From positions 310,001-374,000 of the forward strand of contig NZ_FPAY01000002.1 of NCBI RefSeq assembly GCF_900116495.1: a stretch of 64,000 nt of DNA. Reading direction: 5' to 3'. The notes under the pieces were generated by a model. That model was not told the DNA's origin. It did no database searches and worked only from the letters and a program-made list of their open reading frames with translations. This document shows, in pieces, positions 1 to 8,637 of this stretch (its first letter is position 1; every line of letters starts with the position of its first letter). A program made the position numbers and the translations under genes. This stretch comes from Arthrobacter sp. ov118 (GTDB lineage: Bacteria > Actinomycetota > Actinomycetes > Actinomycetales > Micrococcaceae).

Positions 1-74
1 GGGTCAAAGGCTCCGTCCTGGCGCCTGGCTGCGCTGAGATCCAGAAGCGGAATGGCATCCGGTGCTGCGTTCAT
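1..74 (-). CDS. N-terminal fragment of a probable 2OG-Fe(II) (isopenicillin N synthase-like) oxygenase
   Basis: An open frame runs from an ATG at 74 off the left edge of the window. Only 24 residues are visible. They include the string IPLLDLSAAR, which resembles the 'IPxIDLS' N-terminus common in isopenicillin-N-synthase-type 2-oxoglutarate/Fe(II) dioxygenases. The catalytic HxD...H motif would lie outside the window, so the assignment rests only on this N-terminal signature and on the absence of a stop codon. The upstream purine-rich GGTGGTGG stretch is a poor ribosome-binding site. An unrelated short frame cannot be excluded. Confidence 0.4.
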   Translation of the reverse strand, partial: MNAAPDAIPLLDLSAARRQDGAFD

Positions 75-105
75 GACTGCAAACTACCACCACCGCTTTC
101 ACTAC

Positions 106-152
106 TGAACTGTCTACTGCGTGAACGGCCTACTGGGTGAACGGCCTACTGG
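106..152. repeat. 16-bp tandem repeat in an intergenic spacer
   Basis: The 16-mer GTGAACGGCCTACTGG occurs twice, exactly, at 121-136 and 137-152. It is preceded by a decayed copy around 106-120. The array lies in the 264-bp spacer between the oxygenase fragment and the phosphoesterase gene. Nothing else in that spacer was recognised. Its period matches the 16-bp array between ruvC and ruvA. Confidence 0.8.
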
Positions 153-338
153 GCGTTTTACTGACCGGTCCAGTGAACAGTCCGCCGGTTCCGGTTCTTC
201 CAACGGTGCGAAAACATCCGGGCCTTTTCCCAGCCACTCTCTAGGCCGTTCACCGGTTTTCCGGATGACGGTGTGTAAGAGTTCAACCACTGGAGCCACC
301 AATGCCATGCTGATCGGGTCAATCAGAAAGCTGGAACC

Positions 339-1481
339 ATGAGCTGCTGCAACGCTACGAAGACGGCGCGTCGAATCACCAAGGGGCTGCTTGTCGCAGC
401 GCTCCTGCTCGTCTCGGCTGCAGCGTGCGTGCCCGTGCCGCCTGGCGGCGGTCCAGGCCCCACGGCCGGGGGCAGCGCGGGCCCAACGGCCGGCGGCGGC
501 GCTGGCGGGCAGGCCGCCGCCAAGCCGGGGCACGTGTTCGTGATCAACCTTGAGAACAAGGGCTACAACGAAGTGTGGGGCGCCGATTCCCGGGCCACGT
601 ACCTTTCGCAGACGCTCCGCAGCCAGGGCGTCCTGTTGTCCCAGTACTACGGGATCGCCCACAACTCCAACCCGAACTACCTCGCCCAAATCTCCGGGCA
701 GGCTTCCAATGCCATGACCCGGCGCGACTGCCCCACCTACGCCGCATTCCGGCAAACAGGGACTGCCGCGTTGGGACAGGTGGAGGGAACCGGCTGTGTT
801 TATCCGGAATCGGTCCCCACGGTTGCCGGGCAACTCAGTGCGGCCGGCAAGACCTGGAAGGCCTACATGGAGGACATGGGAATGTCATGCCGGCATCCCG
901 AACTTGGCGCGAAGGACGGCAGCCAGGGCGCCAAGGTGGGCGACGAGTACGCTACGCGGCATAATCCGTTCGTGTACTTCGAGTCCATCACCTCGTCGCC
1001 GGACTGCCAAAGCAACGTGGTGGACTATGGCGAACTCGCCGGTGACCTCCGCTCCGTGGAGACCACACCGAATCTGTCCTATATCTCGCCGAACCTCTGT
1101 AATGACGGCCACGACAACCCCTGTGTCGATGGCAGCCCCGGGGGTCTGACGGCAGCCGACAGCTGGCTGAGCCGGCAAATCCCGGCGATCCTGGACTCCC
1201 CGGCCTTCAGGCGGGACGGGATGCTGGTCATCACCTTTGATGAAGCCGAGGGCAAGACAGTGGGACCATCAGAGCTGGTGCCCGGCGGGACTGCCGGCGG
1301 CAGGATCGGGGCACTGGTCCTCTCGCCATTCACCCGTGGCGGCACGACGGCGGACCGGCCTTACAACCATTTCAGCCTCCTGGCCAGCATCGAAGACGCG
1401 TTTTCGCTGCCGCGCCTCGGGTACGCCGGCGCGCCAGGCCTGGACAGCTTCGGCACGGACGTCTTCAACGGCCGCCCCTGA
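339..1481 (+). CDS. acid-phosphatase-like phosphoesterase lipoprotein (PF04185 type)
   Basis: This 380-residue protein is exported and probably lipid-anchored: a basic N-terminus (TARRITK) and a hydrophobic core lead to SAAAC with Cys30 as candidate lipid site, followed by a Pro/Gly/Ala-rich linker to about residue 65. The rest matches the phosphoesterase family that includes acid phosphatases and phospholipase-C-like enzymes. Visible hallmarks are ENKGY near the start of the domain, the NPNYLAQISG segment (family NYxA), NLCNDGHD, VITFDEAE and NHFSLL, which supply the metal and substrate residues. It probably hydrolyses phosphate esters outside the membrane. The gene stands alone, convergent with the next gene. 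The start at 339 is supported by the signal peptide beginning directly after it; the ribosome-binding site is weak. The exact substrate cannot be read from sequence. Confidence 0.85.
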   Translation: MSCCNATKTARRITKGLLVAALLLVSAAACVPVPPGGGPGPTAGGSAGPTAGGGAGGQAAAKPGHVFVINLENKGYNEVWGADSRATYLSQTLRSQGVLLSQYYGIAHNSNPNYLAQISGQASNAMTRRDCPTYAAFRQTGTAALGQVEGTGCVYPESVPTVAGQLSAAGKTWKAYMEDMGMSCRHPELGAKDGSQGAKVGDEYATRHNPFVYFESITSSPDCQSNVVDYGELAGDLRSVETTPNLSYISPNLCNDGHDNPCVDGSPGGLTAADSWLSRQIPAILDSPAFRRDGMLVITFDEAEGKTVGPSELVPGGTAGGRIGALVLSPFTRGGTTADRPYNHFSLLASIEDAFSLPRLGYAGAPGLDSFGTDVFNGRP

Positions 1482-1549
1482 CGATCCGGGACGGACACCA
1501 TCACGGAACCCATAGGGACCCGGTGACGTAACCCCACAACAGGACTCCG

Positions 1550-2269
1550 CTATGGTGCCGCCACGGAACCGTGTCCGTTTCCGTTTCCGGTCGCCTCCTG
1601 GCCGTATTCGGCCGAGATCAGGATGGGGAGGTGGTCCGAGGCCCCACGGGGCAGGGTCTCCACACTTTCGATTTCCAGTCCCAGGGACGTGGCGAAGTCG
1701 AAGTGGCCCTTGAAGACCTTGTACCGGGTGTAGGTCCTGCGGTCGCTGAGCGAAAGCTCGTAGCCGGCGTCCTTCATCTGCTCTGTCAGCGACTTGGTGA
1801 AAAACGGATAGTTGAAGTCACCGACCATCAGCGACATCAGGCCGTCGCCCATGCTGAGCAGCTCGCCGTGGGCTGCATGGATTTGGTTCCGCCGCAGCGA
1901 GTTCGACGCCGTCAGCGGTGCGGCGTGGAAGGAGGCGATGACGAGCTCGTGGTCCGTCTCGTTGTCCGTTACCCGGGTTCCGATGAGCCGCTCATGTGCA
2001 GGGGCCAGGACCCGGTCATGGAGGGACTTCTTCAGGGCGAAGGTTTGGGTGTCGTGAGCGGTGAAGCGGTCCTTGCGATAGTAGATCGCCAGGCCGAGCC
2101 GGTTTCCCCGGGTGGAGTCCGCGAGGTGCAGGTCGCCGATAGTGGCCGGCAGGTCCTCGGTATCGCACTCTTGGAGGCACAACGCATCAATCTCGAAATC
2201 GCGGGCCAAATCAACCAGCTCGCCACTGGCCGCGTGCTTGCGGAGGTTGTAACTGATGACTCGAATCAG
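1550..2269 (-). CDS. endonuclease/exonuclease/phosphatase family protein with a non-canonical start
   Basis: The protein carries the family signatures in order: SYNLR near the N-terminus, CLQE (metal-binding Glu), SFHAAP, GDFNYP and a C-terminal SDHLP with the catalytic Asp-His. It is therefore a metal-dependent phosphoesterase of the DNase I/exonuclease III/sphingomyelinase fold; the substrate is unknown. The first standard start codon (TTG at 2209) would remove SYNLRKH, part of the fold. Between there and an in-frame stop at about 2305 there is no ATG or GTG. The best starts are CTG at 2269, seven bases after an AGAGG ribosome-binding site, or ATT at 2266. With CTG the product is 239 residues. 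Either translation uses a rare start codon or the start has been lost by mutation. Confidence 0.8.
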   Translation of the reverse strand: MIRVISYNLRKHAASGELVDLARDFEIDALCLQECDTEDLPATIGDLHLADSTRGNRLGLAIYYRKDRFTAHDTQTFALKKSLHDRVLAPAHERLIGTRVTDNETDHELVIASFHAAPLTASNSLRRNQIHAAHGELLSMGDGLMSLMVGDFNYPFFTKSLTEQMKDAGYELSLSDRRTYTRYKVFKGHFDFATSLGLEIESVETLPRGASDHLPILISAEYGQEATGNGNGHGSVAAP

Positions 2270-2393
2270 GAGAGCACCTCTTCGGAGGATAGTTGCGGAC
2301 CGTCAGTCCGAGTCTACCCAGTCCCGCCGATCGCGAAGCAACAGCGGCAGCGCGCGTCGGCCGCGACCGTGGCGGACCCGGCCACCGGATTGT

Positions 2394-2435
2394 GCGCCTG
2401 GCGGCCGGCGTGAAACTACGCCGGCCGCCGGGCGC
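2394..2435 (-). terminator. strong GC hairpin after the surface operon
   Basis: Arms 2394-2411 and 2418-2435 pair over 18 bp with one G-T wobble around a six-base GAAACT loop. The hairpin lies just past the stop codon of the minus-strand operon ending at 2453. No T-run follows, as is usual for actinobacterial terminators. Confidence 0.7.
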
Positions 2436-2452
2436 ATACGGGTCCGCTGTGG

Positions 2453-4021
2453 CTACGGGTGGCTGCCGGGACCACGCCCTGCCGTGTACTCACCGGCTGT
2501 CACAGTGCCCTGCTGCTGCGCGCCGTCGAGGGTTCCCTCGCCAAGTCCCGCCGTCACCTGCGCCGTTCCGCCCGTGTAGACGCTGTACTCCTCGCCGGCC
2601 TTTATCGCGGCGGAGGAAAACACCAGAGACTGCGTCTGTTTTGCGGTCACGAACGTTGCCACCACCTGTCCGCTGGAATCGGCCAGCTGGATGGCGGTGC
2701 CGGCCGGTACAGCGGTGCCGAGGGTCACCTGGGCGCCGGACTGCGACGACGAGGTTCCCGGCGTCACCACCATGCCGGCGCTTCCGGCCGCCGCGACGGT
2801 GCCTCCGCTGACGGCGATCTCGCCGTTGACGTCCAGTGCGCCGTTGCCCTGGCCGCTTGGTCCGTTGACGACGACGGTGCCGCCGCTGATGCTTGCGTTG
2901 CCGTTGGAGTCCAGGCCGTCGCCCTCGGAGTTGATGGTCACCTCGCCGCCGCTGATGTCCACGGAGTAGTCGCCGACACTTTCGCCCCCACCCATGCCGC
3001 CCGCTTGCCCGCCGGCCTGTCCGCCGGTCTGGGCGGTGCTGGAGCTGCCGCCGGCGGCGTTCACGCCGTCGTCGTTGGCGGTGACATTCACCGTGCCGCC
3101 GCTGACGGCGATGTGGGCGGATTCCAAGCCCTCTTCGGATTCGGTAACCGTGACGGAACCGCCCGCGACGGTCAGCTGGCTGAAGGCCTTGACGCCGTCG
3201 TCGCCTGCCTTGACCGTCAGGGTTCCGCCGTTGACCAGCAGCCAGCCGCGCCCCTCGTCCACGTCGTTATCCGCCTTCATGCCGTCGCCGCCGGCCGTGA
3301 CGGTGTACGCGCCGTCCAGCAGCACTGTGTAGTCCTTGCCCCGGATGCCGTCGTCCGTGGCCTGCACGCTGACGGTGCCTGCTGCGAGCACCAGGCCGTC
3401 CTTGGAGACAATGCCGTCGTTGTACTTGCCGTTGACAGTCAATGAACCGGTGCCGGCGATGGTGAGGTCGGCCATGGAGTAGAGGGCGGCGCTGGGAGAG
3501 TCCGTTCCCTGGTCGGCATAGTTCGAGGCGTCTTCGATGGTGTTTGTGGTGCCGTCCTCAAGGTAGACGATGGCCTCGTTGGCGCTCTGGACGACGAACG
3601 GAGACCCTGTGGAACTGCCGAGGTGTGCCCCGTCGAGGATGATGCGAACCACGTCCTCCTCGCTGGCGGCGATGACCACCTGGCCGTCGGACAGGCTGCC
3701 GGAGAGCCGGTACGTGCCGGCAGCGCTGATGGTCACCGTATTGCCGTCGACCTTGACGGCGTCCGACGTCGAACCCGCGGCAACGGTGCTGGCACCATCG
3801 GCCAGGGTCACGGCCACTTCCTTGGTGGCGTCCCAGCTAAGGTCATCGGAATCAAAGTGCGTGTCCTCCTCCACCGAGGCGACCGTCACTGCGGCTGGTG
3901 CTCCCGAAGCGGCGGTGCCGGCCTGGCCGGTGGAGGAAGCAGTACCGGCCGCCGCGCAGCCGCTCAGCGAGACGGCAAGTGCCAGGGCGGCGATGGACAT
4001 GTAGTTGCGGAACTTGTTCAT
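2453..4021 (-). CDS. Cthe_2159-type carbohydrate-binding beta-helix lipoprotein
   Basis: This 522-residue protein begins with a lipoprotein signal peptide ending in LSGC (Cys22). From about residue 55 it reads as the Cthe_2159/DUF4353 family: SDDLSWDAT, an AAGTYRLSG strand, IILDGAHL, and then many short strand repeats of the type 'ISGGxVxVxANDDGV' that form a right-handed parallel beta-helix. A Gly/Gln-rich insertion lies near residues 335-360. The founding member binds acidic polysaccharide such as polygalacturonate; that is family knowledge, and the ligand here is unknown. It is the last gene of a five-gene operon, 131 bp after the VTC polymerase gene, so it probably displays or binds a surface polymer handled by its neighbours. 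The start is fixed by the signal peptide. Confidence 0.85.
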   Translation of the reverse strand: MNKFRNYMSIAALALAVSLSGCAAAGTASSTGQAGTAASGAPAAVTVASVEEDTHFDSDDLSWDATKEVAVTLADGASTVAAGSTSDAVKVDGNTVTISAAGTYRLSGSLSDGQVVIAASEEDVVRIILDGAHLGSSTGSPFVVQSANEAIVYLEDGTTNTIEDASNYADQGTDSPSAALYSMADLTIAGTGSLTVNGKYNDGIVSKDGLVLAAGTVSVQATDDGIRGKDYTVLLDGAYTVTAGGDGMKADNDVDEGRGWLLVNGGTLTVKAGDDGVKAFSQLTVAGGSVTVTESEEGLESAHIAVSGGTVNVTANDDGVNAAGGSSSTAQTGGQAGGQAGGMGGGESVGDYSVDISGGEVTINSEGDGLDSNGNASISGGTVVVNGPSGQGNGALDVNGEIAVSGGTVAAAGSAGMVVTPGTSSSQSGAQVTLGTAVPAGTAIQLADSSGQVVATFVTAKQTQSLVFSSAAIKAGEEYSVYTGGTAQVTAGLGEGTLDGAQQQGTVTAGEYTAGRGPGSHP

Positions 4022-4152
4022 GGGCGAAGGTCCTGTCTAATGAAGAATGTCTGTTGAAAAACGTCTAATGAAGTACCGGGTCTGCGCAGCGCGAGTCTGC
4101 CCACCTGCCCGGGACGTACGGAGAGAGATCGGGTGTGCCGGAGGCGGGCGGG

Positions 4153-4935
4153 TCAGGCCGCTGCTGCCGGGGTGAGGCGCATACTGCGCCGAAGCGTGCT
4201 GTGCCAGCGGTTGGCCGGCAGTTCCGGACGCAGGGCGGCCATGCCGGTGGCGAACTTGGAGATGCGGCTGGGCCTGATGCCGCCGGCCCACAGATGGCGG
4301 TCCAGCGGGCCTGCGGTCGAGCCGGACTTCGTCTCCAGCACCACCGCCCCATCGAGGAGCCAGGAGCTCCGGCCCGGTCGCTGCCAGGTGACCGCTTCGT
4401 CCAACGTGGCGCGGCTGTCCGATCCGGGCAGGAACAGCGTGGTGCGCCGGTAGCGGGTTTCCAGCACGGGTTCCAGCGGGCCGGACGGAACCTCGCCGAT
4501 GGTGGCCGCGAGCGTGTCGCTGACGTAGGCGAGTCCTTCGGCCGTGATCCGGCTCCGGTCAGTGAGGTTGTAGGGGATGCGGTCCTTGACGGTCGCTTCC
4601 CGGCTGCCTTCCGTTTTCACTTCCAGAAAGCTCACGGCGCTGTCCACGTAGGTCCGGGTGCGGATCTTGAACCGCCGCCGCCGACCCCTGGCCGCCAGCA
4701 TGTAGCTGTCCAGCTGCGGGGTGTCGAAGTACACCGAGTCGTAGTCGAAGGTCCGGTTTCCGTCCATCTCCAGAATCCGAAGGTCCGCCTCGAACATCGC
4801 CAGCAGTTGCTTGGCCCGAAGGGCCGGGACGACGTATTTGCGGTCCACCCTGGTCTGCAGCGCCGCGGCGGCGTTCAGTTCCTCCAGCCCGATTGCGGGC
4901 AGGTGCCGGAGGTTGCCTGCAATGCCGGCGCTCAT
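4153..4935 (-). CDS. VTC-domain polyphosphate polymerase
   Basis: The 260-residue protein is nearly all VTC domain (PF09359). The tunnel residues that hold polyphosphate and nucleotide in the yeast Vtc4 fold are visible: RVDRKY (Lys33), the RTR strand at residues 92-94, FLEVKTEG (Glu105, Lys107), LETKSG (Glu201, Lys203) and a late SKF lysine near 227. It should make polyphosphate from a nucleoside triphosphate or, in this bacterial branch, transfer phosphate to another acceptor. It overlaps the DUF4956 membrane gene by four bases (ATGA), a sign of translational coupling, and the two families often occur together. There are no membrane segments of its own, so the DUF4956 protein may anchor it. 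Confidence 0.85.
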   Translation of the reverse strand: MSAGIAGNLRHLPAIGLEELNAAAALQTRVDRKYVVPALRAKQLLAMFEADLRILEMDGNRTFDYDSVYFDTPQLDSYMLAARGRRRRFKIRTRTYVDSAVSFLEVKTEGSREATVKDRIPYNLTDRSRITAEGLAYVSDTLAATIGEVPSGPLEPVLETRYRRTTLFLPGSDSRATLDEAVTWQRPGRSSWLLDGAVVLETKSGSTAGPLDRHLWAGGIRPSRISKFATGMAALRPELPANRWHSTLRRSMRLTPAAAA

Positions 4936-5576
4936 GCCGCACCGGCCGTGGCGGGAGCAAACTCGTGCCGCGGCAGTTCCTCACCGACGTCCCCGGCGCC
5001 AGCGGCGGTCCCGAAGCTGCTGTGTGCTGCGCCCGCGAGATAGGCATAACGGACATCGACGATGGTCTTGTCGTTGACAAGATCAAGTTCCTGCACAGTG
5101 GCCGAGTGGACCGTGCCGTGCAGGACCTCCTCGAGGCGGGCGAAGAGTTCCGCCTCGGCCGCGATGGCGCGGTCCAGGACCACCGTCTGGTGGCGGTAGG
5201 CCGGCAGGACACGCGGGTGGTCTCCCACGAACATCACCAGCAGGATCATGGCCATCAGGGCCAGGGGCAGCCAGACCGGCTCGATCCCAAGGCCTGAGAT
5301 GAGACCGAGGGCCAAGGCCGAGAAGTAGTAGGCCACCTCGTGCTGGGCTAGCTCCGTGGAGCGGAGGCGGATGATGGAGAGGACACCGAAGAGACCCAGG
5401 CCGAGCCCGATGCCCGCCGCCGAACCGGACAGGGCGGCCGCCACGGCCAGAACGCCCACGTTCATGCCCAGGTAGGACACCACGAGGTCGCGGCGCCGGT
5501 GCCGGCGCAGGTACAGGGCGAAAGTCAGGATGCTGATCGCGGCCAGGTCGGCGGCGATGAGAATAATGGGTGTCAT
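4932..5576 (-). CDS. DUF4956 integral membrane protein
   Basis: A 214-residue protein with about four hydrophobic helices in its first 110 residues (starting ILIAADLAAISILTF), then a soluble C-terminal half. The signature GIGLGLGLFGVLSIIRLRS and the 'AYYFSALALGLISG' helix identify DUF4956. Function is not established. Members are usually coupled to VTC-domain polymerases, as here through a four-base overlap, which suggests a membrane platform or channel for the polymer product. The start at 5576 gives the usual family length. It follows the glycosyltransferase gene by 33 bp in the same operon. Confidence 0.85.
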   Translation of the reverse strand: MTPIILIAADLAAISILTFALYLRRHRRRDLVVSYLGMNVGVLAVAAALSGSAAGIGLGLGLFGVLSIIRLRSTELAQHEVAYYFSALALGLISGLGIEPVWLPLALMAMILLVMFVGDHPRVLPAYRHQTVVLDRAIAAEAELFARLEEVLHGTVHSATVQELDLVNDKTIVDVRYAYLAGAAHSSFGTAAGAGDVGEELPRHEFAPATAGAA

Positions 5577-5609
5577 GGGAGTCTCCGGAATTAGTGGGTG
5601 GATTGATCT

Positions 5610-6728
5610 CTACGTTTCCCGCTGAGGCTGTGCGAGAACTGTGCCGGGACCATGGCGGGAATATGAGTCGGTCTTTCTGCGGCGGCCGGCAGACCGGTTT
5701 GCGGCCGGCCGTTCCCGGGCGAACAGGAACCGCTGCTGTACGGAGTAGCTGACGGCGAGCAGTGCCGCTTCCACCAGGAGCTTGGCTGGAACGGCCGCGA
5801 CGGCCAACTGGTCCAGCGCCGATATCAGGGTCAGGTTGGCGGCCAGGAGGGTCAGGACCAGGGCGAAGTACCGGGCACCAGTGCGCGTGGCGCTGCGCTC
5901 GCGGCCATGGCGGAACACCATGTGCCGGTTGATGAGGAAGTTCACGCCGGAGCTGATGCCCCGAGCGCCGACGACGGCGAGCAGGACCGAATCGGTGACC
6001 GCACTGAGGACGAGAAATGCGGCGGTGTCGATCACGAAGGCGGTCAGGGAGGAGGCCAGGAACTTCAGCAGGGGTGCATAAATCCGCACAGAGTCCGCGA
6101 ATGGCCGAAAGTGGGAACCGGAGTTGTGGTCAAGGTAGACGGTAGCGATCCCGACCGTCCGGATTGCGTAACCGGCCTGCTTGGCTTCGAGCAGGAGGTT
6201 GAGCTCATATTCGTAGCGCTCGCCGGAGACGGCCCGGAGCCATGGGAGCATCGCGGCCGGGTATGCCCGCAACCCGGTCTGCGTGTCGGGTATGTGTTCT
6301 CCGGTGGCCAGCCGGAACAGCCACCGGGTGGCGGTGTTGCCAACCTTGCTCCGGGCGGGGACGTTGCCGCTGAAACTACGGACGCCCAGGACCATCGCGT
6401 CCGAGGCCGCGGGCAACCGTCCCGCAACCCGGAGTATGTCTTCCACGCGGTGCTGGCCGTCGCTGTCCGCGCAGACCACGTCCCGGCCAGGGAAATTATC
6501 CGCGACGAAGCCGAATCCGGCCTTCAGTGCGTGGCCCTTGCCCCGGTTGCCGGCGTAGCCAATGACGGTGCACCCGAGCCAGGCGACGGCGTCGAAGATG
6601 GGCCGGTAGCCCGGTCCGCTGCCATCGTCCACCACCACAATGGTGAGCCGAGGAGTCGCGGTGAGAAGTGAGCGGATGAGGCGGAGCAGCTGTTGGTCCG
6701 GCTCGTAGGCCGGGATCAGGACGATCAT
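5610..6728 (-). CDS. GT2 glycosyltransferase fused to a GtrA flippase-like domain
   Basis: A 372-residue two-domain protein. Residues 1-225 are a family-2 glycosyltransferase: IPAYEP at the N-terminus, VVVDDGSG (Asp34-Asp35), a GNRGKGHALK nucleotide loop and the DSD metal motif at 88-90 followed by GQH, as in dolichol-phosphate-mannose and undecaprenyl-phosphate sugar synthases. From about residue 228 four membrane helices form a GtrA domain with the NFLINRHMVFRHG signature. The fusion should make an undecaprenyl-phosphate-linked sugar and move it across the membrane. It lies nine bases after the phosphodiester glycosidase gene, so the operon appears to build a glycosylated surface structure. 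Confidence 0.9.
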   Translation of the reverse strand: MIVLIPAYEPDQQLLRLIRSLLTATPRLTIVVVDDGSGPGYRPIFDAVAWLGCTVIGYAGNRGKGHALKAGFGFVADNFPGRDVVCADSDGQHRVEDILRVAGRLPAASDAMVLGVRSFSGNVPARSKVGNTATRWLFRLATGEHIPDTQTGLRAYPAAMLPWLRAVSGERYEYELNLLLEAKQAGYAIRTVGIATVYLDHNSGSHFRPFADSVRIYAPLLKFLASSLTAFVIDTAAFLVLSAVTDSVLLAVVGARGISSGVNFLINRHMVFRHGRERSATRTGARYFALVLTLLAANLTLISALDQLAVAAVPAKLLVEAALLAVSYSVQQRFLFARERPAANRSAGRRRKTDSYSRHGPGTVLAQPQRET

Positions 6729-6737
6729 GGTTGCGGC

Positions 6738-7703
6738 TCACTGCCCGATATAGAGGATGTCGGAAGTGCCGCGCTCCTTGCCCTGGCCCAGCGGGTTGTT
6801 GACGAGTTGACCGTTGAAATACATGGTGGAGGATCCGCCGCCGTCGAGGTTGTAGGCCGTGGTGGCGCCGACGTCCTGCATGATTTCCGCGAGCCCGGTC
6901 ATGGTCACACCGGCGCTGTAGCCGGGGCTGCGTCCGTCCACCACGACGAAGACGAGGTGATTGGTGCCGATGATTCCCACGGCCGTCCGCGGCTGCTCGC
7001 CCTGGATCGAGTGGTTGCCGACGTTCGTGTCCACCTCCATGTCCTCGATGCCGTCCACCACCTGGCCGTCCTCAAGGACGGCCGGTCCGAAGGACAGGGT
7101 GTTCCAGACGCCGTCGGCCACGAGCTGCTCCGCCGTCGTGCTGGTTTCGTCGTAGACCTTGACGGTGCCGTCCCGGTAGAAGGCCAGGCCCTGGCGGGCG
7201 CCCTCGTCGCGGTAGACAACGCCGTTGCGGATGACGATGCCGGTGTCCCGGAAACCGTAGTAGTCGCCGTTGATGGCGAAGACGGCGTTGTGGTCAGCCG
7301 CCGTCTCCGAGGTGGTTTCCGTGATGTTCTCGCCAAAGCTGTTGTTGGCGAAGGCGGACTGTAGGACGGTGGCGTCGCTCAGGACGACGTCGGCCACATA
7401 GTACGTGACGGTGCTGTCGCCGCTGCCGGTCACAACGGTGGAGACGTTGATGCTTGAGTCGGCCGAGGTGTACGAAGTGGCCGTGGTTTTGGCAGTGGTG
7501 TCCGTCGTGTCCGCAACGCCGGACGTCACGCCCTGGTTGGCCTCGTAGGCTGCGACGTCGGAGATTTCGACGTGCTCGACAACGAAGCGGTCCAGCGCCC
7601 AGGCGGTGGCGCCCCCGGCGGAGAGCGTCAGGGCCAGGGCTCCGGCCAGCACGGCGCGCCGCACGCGGCTGCTCTTACGGTGGGTGGTCTTCTCAGGAGT
7701 CAT
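6738..7703 (-). CDS. phosphodiester glycosidase family protein (NAGPA type), membrane-anchored
   Basis: A 321-residue protein with a basic N-terminus and one hydrophobic segment (about residues 14-36), so an exported signal-anchored enzyme. The rest is the phosphodiester glycosidase domain (PF09992): FAINGDYYG, TGIVIRNG, VGIIGTNH and the C-terminal NLDGGGSSTMY motif starting at residue 285. The human relative uncovers mannose-6-phosphate by removing GlcNAc; bacterial members cleave sugar-phosphodiester bonds in surface polymers. It is the first gene of the five-gene operon and diverges from the thioesterase gene, so the operon promoter should lie between 7704 and 7795. Confidence 0.88.
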   Translation of the reverse strand: MTPEKTTHRKSSRVRRAVLAGALALTLSAGGATAWALDRFVVEHVEISDVAAYEANQGVTSGVADTTDTTAKTTATSYTSADSSINVSTVVTGSGDSTVTYYVADVVLSDATVLQSAFANNSFGENITETTSETAADHNAVFAINGDYYGFRDTGIVIRNGVVYRDEGARQGLAFYRDGTVKVYDETSTTAEQLVADGVWNTLSFGPAVLEDGQVVDGIEDMEVDTNVGNHSIQGEQPRTAVGIIGTNHLVFVVVDGRSPGYSAGVTMTGLAEIMQDVGATTAYNLDGGGSSTMYFNGQLVNNPLGQGKERGTSDILYIGQ

Positions 7704-7794
7704 GCACTATTTCTAGGCGCCGGACTTATACCGGCCATGAGCCCTTCTTTAGCAGGAGCTGTGAAAGCGCGAGCGCCCTGCGCCCGAGGGGATA

Positions 7795-8637
7795 GTGTGT
7801 TCTGAAATCACCAGCTGCATGAAAGGGCGGACGTTGGCTGCTGCACTACCGGAACTTGCCGAGGGCAATTTTTACTATGAGGTGCTGGGGGACGGGCGAT
7901 TCCGCTCCACCATTCATGCCCAGGGTGCCTGGAATGAACATGAGCAGCACATGGCCCCGGCCTCCGGCATCATGGCCGACTGCCTTGCCCGGCACGAGCC
8001 CCGCGAGGACATGCGCATGGCCCGGCTCAGCTACGAGATCCTCGGCCTGATTCCCGGCGGCGACTTCGAGGTGGTGACCACGACGCTGCGCCCGGGCCGC
8101 ACCATTGAGCTGGTGCAGGCCGAGCTCGTGGCCGGCGGACGCACCGCCATCCGCGCCACCGCATGGCGGATGATCACCTCCGACACGTCGGCCATCGCCG
8201 CGTTCGAAGACCCGAAAATCCCGGCCCCGGAGGACTGCAAACCCTACGACGCCGCGAGCGTCTGGCCCGGCGGCTACATCGCCTCACTGGAGATGCGGAT
8301 CGCCGAGGGCCACCGGGCGGGCTCGGGAACGGTGTGGCTGCACACGGAGCATCCGTTGACAGACCGGGCGGACAGCAGCGACCTCGCCCGCCTCGTCGGC
8401 CTCGTGGACACGGCCAACGGGATTGCCGCCCGCGTTCCGCCGGGCAAGGGCAGCTACGCCTTTCCCAATCTGGACTTGCAGATCCACATGTACCGGCAGC
8501 CGGAGGGGGAGTGGCTCGGGCTGGACAACGAGGTCTCCTTCGGCACCGACGGGATCGGCCTGACCTCCACCGTGCTGCATGACCTGACCGGGCCCTTCGG
8601 TCGGGCCGAACAGATCCTGACGCTGCGCAGGACGTAG
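7795..8637 (+). CDS. acyl-CoA thioesterase family protein (double hot-dog)
   Basis: The protein resembles the thioesterase-like family (4HBT_3). FYYEVLGDGRFRSTIHAQGAW leads the N-terminal hot-dog, MADCLARHEP and YEILGLIPGGDFEV follow, and a second hot-dog half contains VWLHTEHPL and LDLQIHMYRQP. It probably hydrolyses acyl-CoA esters in the cytosol. Three starts compete. GTG at 7795 has a GAGG five bases upstream and gives 280 residues. ATG at 7819 has no clear ribosome-binding site. TTG at 7834, seven bases after AAAGG, gives 267 residues and begins right at the conserved sequence. It diverges from the surface operon and has no obvious pathway partner nearby. Confidence 0.82.
   Translation: MCSEITSCMKGRTLAAALPELAEGNFYYEVLGDGRFRSTIHAQGAWNEHEQHMAPASGIMADCLARHEPREDMRMARLSYEILGLIPGGDFEVVTTTLRPGRTIELVQAELVAGGRTAIRATAWRMITSDTSAIAAFEDPKIPAPEDCKPYDAASVWPGGYIASLEMRIAEGHRAGSGTVWLHTEHPLTDRADSSDLARLVGLVDTANGIAARVPPGKGSYAFPNLDLQIHMYRQPEGEWLGLDNEVSFGTDGIGLTSTVLHDLTGPFGRAEQILTLRRT

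Noticed and set aside
114..833. Long minus-strand open frame across the phosphoesterase start
   Set aside because: It is the antisense shadow of the repeat region and the lipoprotein gene and has no family-like sequence; high GC keeps such frames open.
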